The position numbers and the translations under genes are program-made. A stretch of DNA of 19,171 nucleotides from positions 1 to 19,171 of the forward strand of contig CAZGXU010000042.1 in NCBI GenBank assembly GCA_964530075.1, in the 5' to 3' direction. Below, in pieces: positions 8,014 to 13,649 of the stretch; position 1 is the stretch's first letter, and every line of letters begins with the position of its first letter. The DNA is from JANQEA01 sp964530075 (GTDB taxonomy: Bacteria > Bipolaricaulota > Bipolaricaulia > UBA7950 > UBA9294). The notes below the pieces were generated by a model that worked only from the letters and a program-made list of their open reading frames with translations, was not told the origin of the DNA and did not search any database.

Positions 8014-8554
8014 GGCCTTCACCCCCGTCGAGGCGGGCAGCCGTCCGAACTTCGTCCACGAGAAACCGACCGCTCGCGTCGGTTTCTCGGCCCCTCCGTT
8101 CGGCTGCCAGCCGAACAGAGGCGAGGATCGCCTCGTAGCCGGTGCAGCGGCAGAGGTTCCCTGCAATCGCTTCGACGATCTCGTCGTCCGACGGGTTCGG
8201 CGCCCGTTCGAGGAGCGCCCGGGCCGACATGATCATCCCCGGGGTGCAGAAGCCGCACTGGACGGCCCCGGCGTCGATGAACGCCTTCTGGAGCGCGGAG
8301 AGCTCGCCGTCGCGCGCCTCGCCCTCGATCGTGCGGACTTCACACCCGTCCGCCTCGACGGCGAGGACGAGACAGGCGGTGACCGGCCTTCCGTCGAGGA
8401 GGACCGTGCACGCGCCGCACTCGCCGATCCCACAACCCTCCTTCGTCCCCGTCAGGTGGAGCGTCTCGCGGAGAAGCTCAAGGAGGGTCATCGAGGCCGG
8501 AACGCTCGCCCGCTCTCGGCGCCCGTTCACGGTCAGTGCGATCTCGTGCGTCAT
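8003..8554 (-). CDS. [2Fe-2S] small subunit of xanthine dehydrogenase-family hydroxylase
   Basis: The protein has 183 residues. The plant-type cluster uses C41, C46, C49 and C61 (GCGIGECGACT), and the second cluster uses C100, C103, C135 and C137 (QCGFCTPG and NLCRCTGY). All eight ligands are present. It passes electrons from the molybdenum centre to the FAD subunit. The ATG overlaps the FAD-subunit stop by 4 bases. Family members usually end some 10-20 residues after CRCTGY; here about 30 further residues follow (151-183), encoded by DNA that contains two strong hairpins and runs over the start of the large-subunit gene. This tail looks like an addition, possibly serving translation of the next gene rather than the protein. 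Confidence 0.95.
   Translation of the reverse strand: MTHEIALTVNGRRERASVPASMTLLELLRETLHLTGTKEGCGIGECGACTVLLDGRPVTACLVLAVEADGCEVRTIEGEARDGELSALQKAFIDAGAVQCGFCTPGMIMSARALLERAPNPSDDEIVEAIAGNLCRCTGYEAILASVRLAAERRGRETDASGRFLVDEVRTAARLDGGEGHGA
8059..8089 (-). repeat. Perfect 12-bp inverted repeat in the [2Fe-2S] gene tail
   Basis: Arms 8059-8070 (CGAGAAACCGAC) and 8078-8089 (GTCGGTTTCTCG) are exact reverse complements around a 7-base loop. The repeat lies in codons 156-166 of the [2Fe-2S] subunit, about 46-76 bases before the large-subunit start, and would form a stable hairpin in the mRNA. No T run follows, so it is not a standard terminator. Confidence 0.85.
8093..8121 (-). repeat. Second inverted repeat next to the first (8 bp plus 4 bp)
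   Basis: Arms 8098-8105 (GTTCGGCT) and 8109-8116 (AGCCGAAC) pair perfectly around a 3-base loop; one mismatch follows, then CCTC/GAGG (8093-8096 and 8118-8121). It starts 3 bases from the first hairpin and also lies in the coding tail of the [2Fe-2S] subunit. Confidence 0.8.
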
Positions 8555-9399
8555 GATCCGCCTCCCCCTTTGAGGAGCCGGGCGAGGAGCCGCCGGAGGA
8601 GGACGGGCAGGACGGCGCGGCGATAGGCGGCCGACGCGCGGACGTCGTCGATCGGCGACACGGCCGCCCCAGCGAGCTCCACGACGCGATCGGCGATGGA
8701 CTCGAGCGAACCGCTGCTCGCGTCGATCGGTTCAAGAAGCATCGGCGTCGGCGCGCAGCTCCCGATCGCGACCTTCAGCGTTTTGGTCCCCGGCGCGTAC
8801 GATCCGGCGACGTTGACGACGGCCAGATCGTGTCCCCGGACCCGTTGCTGCTTCAGGAAAGCGGTTCGAATACCGCCTTCCGGCGCGGGGATCCGGACGT
8901 CGGTCACGACCTCGTCCGGCCCGAGGGATGTCCGCTTGACCCCGACGAACAGCTCGGAGATCGGGATCGTCCGTCGTCGGTCCGGCCCCGTGACGGAGAG
9001 CTCCGCACCGTGCACAAGGAGAGCCGGAGCCGAGTCAGCGGCCGGGGACGCGTTGCACAGGTTGCCGGCGAGCGTCGCCCGGTTCCGGATCTGATACGTG
9101 CCGACGGAGAGGGCCGCATCGGCGAGGGCGGGGAGCGACGCGCGGATCGCCGAGTGCTCCGCGAGCCTGTTCAGCGGGATCGAAGCCCCGACGATCAGTT
9201 CGGGCCCGTCGACGTCGAGCCGGCTGAGCTCGTCGATCGCCTTGATGTCGACCAGCAGTCCAGGGGATCGAAGCCCGTTTCGGATCTCGACCAACAGGTC
9301 CGTTCCGCCTGCGAGGATCGAGGTGCCGTCGCTCTCGGTGAGGAGGCGGCAGGCCTCCTTGACCGAACGGGCACGGACGTATTCGAACGCTCCGAGCAC
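8551..9399 (-). CDS. FAD-binding medium subunit of xanthine dehydrogenase-family hydroxylase
   Basis: The protein has 282 residues, usual for CoxM/XdhB-type subunits. FAD-binding motifs are ILAGGTDLLVEIRNG at 28-42 and TYQIRNRATLAGNLCNASPA at 101-120, followed by the C-terminal CO-dehydrogenase flavoprotein domain. It takes electrons from the [2Fe-2S] subunit and gives them to NAD or another acceptor. The start is GTG at 9399-9397, supported by AAGGAG at 9410-9405, five bases upstream. It is the first gene of the operon (order FAD, [2Fe-2S], Mo), with a promoter at 9520-9492 and a leader of about 85 bases. The C-terminal ten residues are Leu/Arg/Gly-rich and end GGGGS, slightly unusual. Confidence 0.94.
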   Translation of the reverse strand: MLGAFEYVRARSVKEACRLLTESDGTSILAGGTDLLVEIRNGLRSPGLLVDIKAIDELSRLDVDGPELIVGASIPLNRLAEHSAIRASLPALADAALSVGTYQIRNRATLAGNLCNASPAADSAPALLVHGAELSVTGPDRRRTIPISELFVGVKRTSLGPDEVVTDVRIPAPEGGIRTAFLKQQRVRGHDLAVVNVAGSYAPGTKTLKVAIGSCAPTPMLLEPIDASSGSLESIADRVVELAGAAVSPIDDVRASAAYRRAVLPVLLRRLLARLLKGGGGS

Positions 9400-9456
9400 A
9401 ACGGCTCCTTTCCGATCGCTCCTCGCAGCGACCGGCCGGGACGGCCACTGAAAGGC

Positions 9457-9483
9457 AAAAAGACGGGCTGCATCAGCCTCGTC
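9457..9483 (-). terminator. Terminator-like hairpin in the operon leader (possible attenuator)
   Basis: On the minus strand GACG-A-GGCTG, a 3-base loop ATG, then CAGCC-CGTC form a 9-bp GC-rich stem with one bulged A (9483-9462), followed at once by five T (9461-9457). This is the form of an intrinsic terminator. It lies between the predicted promoter (9520-9492) and the FAD-subunit start at 9399, beginning within a few bases of the expected transcript start. It could act as an attenuator, or as a 5' stabilising hairpin if the promoter call is right. Confidence 0.5.
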
Positions 9484-9491
9484 GCGTTCTC

Positions 9492-9520
9492 ATGATAGAC
9501 GACGGGCCGGGATTTGCCAA
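9492..9520 (-). promoter_or_regulatory. Predicted sigma-70-type promoter of the hydroxylase operon
   Basis: On the minus strand, TTGGCA (9520-9515) and TATCAT (9497-9492) are separated by 17 bases; each box matches 5 of 6 consensus bases. The expected start is near 9485, giving a leader of about 85 bases before GTG 9399. It is back to back with the weaker plus-strand signal at 9534-9559. Confidence 0.65.
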
Positions 9521-9533
9521 GTCATCTGACAGG

Positions 9534-9559
9534 TTGCCCCGATCCGGCTTGGGTATGAT
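9534..9559 (+). promoter_or_regulatory. Weak possible promoter before the ferredoxin frame
   Basis: TATGAT at 9554-9559 is a good -10 match, but the only nearby -35-like box, TTGCCC at 9534-9539, is 14 bases away, shorter than usual. It would start a transcript near 9566, just ahead of the ATG at 9582. Confidence 0.3.
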
Positions 9560-9581
9560 CGGAGCTCACGGACGGAGGGAC

Positions 9582-9833
9582 ATGGACAAGAGGGGGGACG
9601 CGCTCGATCGTGGCATCGGTGCGCTGTCCGACGTACGAGGCGCGAGACGTAGCCGGCCGTCGATCGAGGGCTCGAACCGGCGCTCGTCCCGCCGATCGTC
9701 CGGCCGGAGGTGCAAGAAGTGCGGGACGTGCTTCGGGGTCTGTCCGGTCTCGCCGGAGGCGGTCCGGTTCGAGGACGGGGACCGGTCGCGGCCGCCTGCG
9801 CATCACGACGACCGCTGCATCCGCTGCTACTAA
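9582..9833 (+). CDS. Truncated 4Fe-4S ferredoxin-like protein, probably a disrupted gene
   Basis: The frame has 83 codons from ATG 9582. GGAGGG lies only 2 bases upstream, so the start is uncertain. Residues 1-43 are Arg/Ser-rich and unrecognised. Residues 44-55 (CKKCGTCFGVCP) are a full 4Fe-4S ligand set. The second set begins CIRC at 79-82 and is cut by TAA at 9831-9833. The same frame then continues GPEMCPEGTIELYVPAPW, exactly what should follow the second Cys pair: related proteins, such as ferredoxin domains at the end of DUF362 proteins, read CIRCYCC--CPEGAIEL. So one cysteine is replaced by Gly, the preceding one by a stop, and the remainder is intact. As written it could bind one cluster at most. 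It is either a recent pseudogene, a base error, or a remnant of a longer protein. The frame runs on into the exporter gene at 9975. Confidence 0.5.
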   Translation: MDKRGDALDRGIGALSDVRGARRSRPSIEGSNRRSSRRSSGRRCKKCGTCFGVCPVSPEAVRFEDGDRSRPPAHHDDRCIRCY

Positions 9834-9927
9834 GGCCCGGAGATGTGCCCCGAGGGCACGATCGAGCTGTACGTGCCGGCCCCCTGGCGGATCATCCACC
9901 GGGGCCGGCCCTCGACAGATCCGCTCC

Positions 9928-9968
9928 TTGACTCGCGGGAAGACTCGATCCACCATTCACCCGGTGAA
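9928..9968 (+). promoter_or_regulatory. Possible promoter with palindrome before the CDF exporter
   Basis: TTGACT at 9928-9933 is a good -35 match; 17 bases on, CACCAT at 9951-9956 is a poor -10. The perfect palindrome TTCACC-C-GGTGAA (9956-9968) overlaps the -10 end and sits 6 bases before the exporter ATG, where a repressor would block both transcription and ribosome access. GGTGAA also serves as a weak ribosome binding site. Confidence 0.3.
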
Positions 9969-9974
9969 CGGACC

Positions 9975-10928
9975 ATGGCGCACGACCCTCACCATCACGA
10001 GCACTCGGCCGGGAGCCGAATCGGTTTCGCCTTCTGGTTGAACCTGGTCTTCGCGCTCCTCGAAGTCGGCGGAGGGATCTGGACGAACAGCGTGGCCGTC
10101 CTCTCCGACGCGTTCCACGACTTCGGGGACAGCGTCGCGTTGGGCCTGACCTGGCACTTCGCGCGGGTATCGGAACGGAAGGGGGACGAGACGTTCACCT
10201 TCGGCTACCGGAGGTTCTCCCTCCTCGGCGCGCTGATCATGTCGTTCGTCCTCTTCGCCGGAGGATTCGTGGTCCTGTCCCAGGCGATTGGGAGACTGCT
10301 ATCGCCCGAGGTGTCGAACGCGAGGGGGATGATCTACCTCGCGGTCGCCGGGGTCGCGGCCAACGGGCTCGCTGCGCTGCGGACGCACAGCGGCCGGAGC
10401 CTGAGCGAGCGCGTGGTGACGTGGCACTTCGTCGAGGACGTCCTCGGCTGGCTCTCCGTGCTCGTCGCGGGTGTCGTCATTTCGTTCACCGAGATCCGGG
10501 CCCTCGATCCGGCACTGTCGATCCTGATCACGTTGTACGTCCTCTGGAACGTCGGACGCCGGCTGAGGGAGACGCTTGTCATCCTCCTGCAGGGGACGCC
10601 GCAGGACGTGTCGGTCGCCCAGGTCGAAAACGTCATCCGGGCGGCGCCGGGCGTCTGTGATGTGCATCACACCCACATCTGGACGCAGAACGGCGAGCGC
10701 CACGTCTTGACGACCCACGTCGTCGCCGAGGAGGGGACGAGCCTCGGAGAGACGGACGATCTCAGGCGTCGAATCCGGGAGACGCTCCGGCCCTTCGGGA
10801 TTCTTCACGCGACGATCGAGGTCGAACACGAACCCGGCTGCGGGTGCTCCGAGGACGACGGCGACTGCCACTCCACCCACGGGAGCGCCGGGATCTCGGG
10901 ACGAAACCTATCGCCGCGCCGAGTGTAA
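9975..10928 (+). CDS. Cation diffusion facilitator exporter (CzcD/ZitB type), Zn/Cd/Co
   Basis: The protein has 317 residues and is a proton-coupled exporter of divalent metal ions in the cytoplasmic membrane. It opens with a His-rich segment (MAHDPHHHEH), followed by about six membrane segments (roughly 17-34, 41-60, 82-103, 118-135, 158-173, 179-195). Transport-site residues are visible: SDAFHDFGD at 44-52 (H48, D52) and HFVED at 151-155 (H151, D155). This His-Asp/His-Asp set is usual for zinc-type members. The cytoplasmic domain has HHTHIW at 231-236, and the tail GCGCSEDDGDCHSTH near 288-302 adds Cys and His ligands. ATG 9975 was chosen because the upstream in-frame part is ferredoxin sequence. 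Twenty-two bases after its stop a small membrane peptide gene follows, then CopA. Metal preference is inferred. Confidence 0.92.
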   Translation: MAHDPHHHEHSAGSRIGFAFWLNLVFALLEVGGGIWTNSVAVLSDAFHDFGDSVALGLTWHFARVSERKGDETFTFGYRRFSLLGALIMSFVLFAGGFVVLSQAIGRLLSPEVSNARGMIYLAVAGVAANGLAALRTHSGRSLSERVVTWHFVEDVLGWLSVLVAGVVISFTEIRALDPALSILITLYVLWNVGRRLRETLVILLQGTPQDVSVAQVENVIRAAPGVCDVHHTHIWTQNGERHVLTTHVVAEEGTSLGETDDLRRRIRETLRPFGILHATIEVEHEPGCGCSEDDGDCHSTHGSAGISGRNLSPRRV

Positions 10929-10950
10929 GCTCGTCAAGGAGGTGTACATC

Positions 10951-11040
10951 ATGTGCGTGACTGCGTGGTTGCTCCTGTCGTTCTTCTGGGCGTTTTGGGT
11001 GTTCGCGTTCGGCGGCTGGTGGTGCGGCGGAATCTGTTAA
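10951..11040 (+). CDS. 29-residue Trp/Phe/Cys-rich membrane peptide
   Basis: This is a short gene of unknown family: ATG 10951 to TAA 11040. It has the best ribosome binding site of the metal cluster, AAGGAGG at 10936-10942, 8 bases before ATG. The peptide begins MCVTAWLLLSFFWAFWVFAF and ends GGWWCGGIC. It holds five Trp (6, 13, 16, 23, 24), five Phe (11, 12, 15, 18, 20) and three Cys (2, 25, 29), with no charged residue. Residues 5-20 would make one membrane helix, with Cys at both ends. It follows the CDF exporter by 22 bases and precedes CopA by about 200, so it is probably made with the exporter. By analogy with other small membrane peptides next to transporters it could regulate or stabilise a transporter or bind a soft metal through its cysteines; this is inference. 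Confidence 0.65.
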   Translation: MCVTAWLLLSFFWAFWVFAFGGWWCGGIC

Positions 11041-11090
11041 GCCGAGCGAGTGACGGCGCTTCCTTCCGGTGGGCGCTCCGTTCGCGAAGG

Positions 11091-11108
11091 TGAGAAGGTC
11101 CTTTCTCA
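11091..11108. promoter_or_regulatory. Small hairpin between the peptide gene and copA
   Basis: TGAGAA (11091-11096) and TTCTCA (11103-11108) pair around a 6-base loop in the gap after the peptide gene. No T run follows, so it is at most a weak terminator or operator half-sites. Confidence 0.25.
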
Positions 11109-11184
11109 GGGATGCGGGGTTCAACAGGGGCCTCGCGCTTCATGTTTTGCAATCGCCACACGAACCCCAACGAAACCTCACGCC

Positions 11185-11212
11185 TTGACGGCGCCGAAAG
11201 CGATCCTATGCT
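11185..11212 (+). promoter_or_regulatory. Predicted promoter of copA
   Basis: TTGACG (11185-11190, 5 of 6) and TATGCT (11207-11212, 4 of 6) are 16 bases apart. The start would be near 11219, about 26 bases before ATG 11245. The spacer is not the long 19-20 bases of CueR/MerR-controlled copper promoters, so if copper-regulated it more likely uses a repressor. Confidence 0.5.
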
Positions 11213-11244
11213 GAGGGGAGTACGGTAAGATCGTGAGGACTGAC

Positions 11245-13512
11245 ATGCAACAGGAACTGCAGATCGAAGGGATGCACTGCGCTTCGTGCGCCCAGGCCGT
11301 CGAGCGGGCGCTCGCGCGGGTCGAAGGGGTCCGTTCGGTCGCGGTGAACCTCGCGACCGAACGGGCGAGCCTCGTGATCGATGGGCGCGTTGACGAAAGC
11401 GCCCTCGACGACGCCGTCCGGAGGGCCGGCTATCGGCTCGGAAGGCCGGCCGGTGCTTCTGCAGCGGCGGAGGAGGATCGCCTGACGCAGGACGCGCGGC
11501 GCGTCCACGAAGCCGGACGACGGATGAAGGTCGCGTGGGCGTTCGCCGTCCCGATCATAGCATGGATGATCCCGGAGATGTTTCTCGGGATCCTATGGCC
11601 GAACCCGCTCCTCTTTCACGTCGGCATGGTGGTCCTGGCGGCGATTCCCATCGCCGTGGCCGGTGGACCGACGATCCGAGTCGGCTTCCGCACCCTGGTT
11701 CACCGCGTGCCGACGATGGACACATTGATCGCGCTCGGGGTCGTCGTTTCGTTCCTCACCGGCATCCTTGCCGTGCTGGGGGAGCTCGGCCTGTCGGCCA
11801 GGTCGCTCGACTACGCGGGCGTCGCGGCGATGATCCTCGCGATCCATCTGACCGGCCGATGGATCGAGACGACGGCGAAGGGACGCGCGTCCCAGGCGAT
11901 CCGCCGGCTGATGGAGCTCGGAGCGAAGTCGGCCCGCGTCCTCCGCGATGGCGGGGAGGTCGATCTTCCGGTCGACGCCGTCGCCGTCGGCGACGTGATG
12001 GTCGTCCGGCCGGGGGAGAAGGTCCCGACCGACGGGGTGATCCTCTTCGGCGAGAGCCACGTCGACGAATCGCTCGTGACCGGCGAATCCAAGCCGGTGC
12101 GACGGGGCATCGGCGACCCGGTCGTCGGGGCGACGCTGAACGGGGAAGGGCTCCTTCGCGTCCGAGCGACGAACGTCGGGGAGACGACGTTCCTCGCGCA
12201 GATCGTCCGGATGATCGAGCAGGCCCAGCAGGGCAAGGTGCCGATTCAGGCGTTCGCCGATCGCGTGACGCGGGTCTTCGTCCCCGTCATCCTCGGCGTC
12301 GCGCTGGTCACACTCCTCATCTGGATCGCATTTCCCGACGCAATGGGGGCCGTCGTCGAGCGGGCGGGGGCCTTCCTCCCGTGGGTCGACGCGGATCTGG
12401 GACTCTTCTCCCGCGCGCTGTACGCGGCGATCGCGGTCCTGGTGATCGCCTGTCCGTGCGCGCTCGGCCTGGCGACGCCGACGGCACTGATGGTCGGCAG
12501 CGGGGTCGGCGGAGAGAACGGGATCCTGTTCCGCTCGGGCGAAGCGATCCAGACGCTGCAGGAGGCGCGTCGGATCGTCTTCGACAAGACGGGGACGGTC
12601 ACGGTCGGTCGTCCCGGGGTTACCGACGTCCGCGTGCGCGGAATCGAGGAGGACGAGCTGCTCCGCATCGCTGGGAGCCTGGAGGCCGGATCGGAACATC
12701 CCATCGGACGAGCGATCGTCGGCGAGGGCAAGGCCCGAGGCCTCAAGCTGGCGCCGGTCGAGGGGTTCGCCGCGATACCGGGGAAGGGCGTCCGAGGGCG
12801 CGTCGGCGGGGCTCTCGTCGCCGCCGGGACGCGGGAATGGCTGGCCGAGCTGGGACATGACCTCGGTCCCGCGGCGATGGACTGGGAGCGGCTCGCGGGA
12901 GAGGCGAAGACGGTGATCGGCGTCGCCAGCGAGTCCGGCGGCATCCTCGGTCTGATCGCCATCGCCGATCGGGTGAAGGACGGCGCGAGGGCGGCGATCG
13001 ATGCGCTGCGATCGATGGGCTTCGAGTCGATGCTGCTGACCGGGGATCACCGAACGACGGCCGAGGCGGTGGCACGTTCGGTCGGGATCGATCGCGTCGT
13101 CGCCGACGTCCGACCGGAGGAGAAGCTCGACGCGATTCGAGGGCTCCAAGCGGAGGGCGAGCGCGTCGCCATGGTCGGAGACGGGATCAACGACGCGCCG
13201 GCGCTGAAGGCGGCCGACGTGGGGATCGCGATCGGAACGGGGACCGACGTCGCGATGGAGGCGGCCAACGTGACGCTCGTCTCCGGCGACCTCGACGCGC
13301 TCGTCCGGGCCGTTCGCCTGTCGCGAGCGACGTTCGGGAAGATTCGGGGCAATCTGTTCTGGGCGTTCTTCTACAACGTCTTCGCGATTCCGCTGGCGAT
13401 CCTCGGCCTCCTCCATCCGCTGATCGCCGAGGCGGCGATGGCCTTCTCGTCGATCAACGTCGTGACGAACGCGAACCGGCTCCGGCGGGTGGATCTCTCG
13501 CGACGCGGATGA
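11245..13512 (+). CDS. copA: Copper-exporting P1B-type ATPase CopA
   Basis: The protein has 755 residues and exports Cu(I) across the cytoplasmic membrane with ATP. Order: one N-terminal heavy-metal domain (GMHCASC, C12 and C15), membrane segments, actuator TGES at 279-282, membrane metal site CPC at 403-405, phosphorylation motif DKTGT with Asp447, HP at 485-486, hinge GDGIND at 645-650, then the last two helices with YN at 710-711 and MAFSS at 732-736. CPC plus YN plus M-x2-SS is the Cu(I) (P1B-1) signature, separating it from Zn/Cd ATPases. ATG 11245 is preferred over an in-frame GTG at 11233 because GAGG ends 6 bases upstream of it. Its own promoter lies at 11185-11212, though read-through from the CDF exporter and peptide genes is possible. 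All catalytic motifs are intact. Confidence 0.96.
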   Translation: MQQELQIEGMHCASCAQAVERALARVEGVRSVAVNLATERASLVIDGRVDESALDDAVRRAGYRLGRPAGASAAAEEDRLTQDARRVHEAGRRMKVAWAFAVPIIAWMIPEMFLGILWPNPLLFHVGMVVLAAIPIAVAGGPTIRVGFRTLVHRVPTMDTLIALGVVVSFLTGILAVLGELGLSARSLDYAGVAAMILAIHLTGRWIETTAKGRASQAIRRLMELGAKSARVLRDGGEVDLPVDAVAVGDVMVVRPGEKVPTDGVILFGESHVDESLVTGESKPVRRGIGDPVVGATLNGEGLLRVRATNVGETTFLAQIVRMIEQAQQGKVPIQAFADRVTRVFVPVILGVALVTLLIWIAFPDAMGAVVERAGAFLPWVDADLGLFSRALYAAIAVLVIACPCALGLATPTALMVGSGVGGENGILFRSGEAIQTLQEARRIVFDKTGTVTVGRPGVTDVRVRGIEEDELLRIAGSLEAGSEHPIGRAIVGEGKARGLKLAPVEGFAAIPGKGVRGRVGGALVAAGTREWLAELGHDLGPAAMDWERLAGEAKTVIGVASESGGILGLIAIADRVKDGARAAIDALRSMGFESMLLTGDHRTTAEAVARSVGIDRVVADVRPEEKLDAIRGLQAEGERVAMVGDGINDAPALKAADVGIAIGTGTDVAMEAANVTLVSGDLDALVRAVRLSRATFGKIRGNLFWAFFYNVFAIPLAILGLLHPLIAEAAMAFSSINVVTNANRLRRVDLSRRG

Positions 13513-13549
13513 CGGCCCCCTCTCGGAGAAGCTCGCGATCTTGTGCCGG

Positions 13550-13577
13550 TTGTCCTCTACCCACCCGAGGGTATAAT
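13550..13577 (+). promoter_or_regulatory. Strong promoter of the fbp-hpt-tsaD operon
   Basis: TTGTCC (13550-13555) and a perfect TATAAT (13572-13577) are 16 bases apart. The transcript should start at about 13584, which is also the first base of an ATG opening a 21-codon frame. Confidence 0.7.
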
Positions 13578-13583
13578 CGACGT

Positions 13584-13615
13584 ATGCCAGTAGCGAAGCG
13601 AATTGCTATTGGCAT
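13584..13615 (+). promoter_or_regulatory. 5' hairpin at the start of the fbp transcript
   Basis: Arms 13584-13594 (ATGCCAGTAGC) and 13605-13615 (GCTATTGGCAT) pair over 11 positions with one G-U pair and a 10-base loop. It begins at the predicted transcript start and ends 15 bases before the fbp ribosome binding site GGAGGGG (13631-13637). It could stabilise the mRNA, control the leader ORF, or be an operator palindrome at +1. Confidence 0.55.
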
Positions 13616-13649
13616 CGATCCTTTTGTGCGGGAGGGGGCGCGGACATGA
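13584..13649 (+). CDS. Possible 21-residue leaderless leader peptide overlapping fbp
   Basis: The frame runs from ATG 13584 to TGA 13647-13649 and begins MPVAKRIAIGIDPFV. The ATG lies at the predicted first base of the transcript, so translation would be leaderless. Its stop overlaps the fbp ATG as ATGA, the same junction as hpt and tsaD downstream, which would couple fbp translation to it. Most of its first half lies in the hairpin 13584-13615. No homology is recognised. It may be chance. Confidence 0.3.
   Translation: MPVAKRIAIGIDPFVREGART

Noticed and set aside
5797..8232. Plus-strand frame of 811 codons
   Set aside because: Antisense to the molybdenum subunit, whose active-site motifs are intact; the frame is Arg/Asp/Val low-complexity.
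11091..11108. Intrinsic terminator after the peptide gene
   Set aside because: The 6-bp stem is weak and is followed by GGGATGCGG rather than a T run.
11142..11228. 28-codon frame before copA (ATG 11142)
   Set aside because: No ribosome binding site, no hydrophobic or motif pattern, and it runs across the predicted copA promoter.
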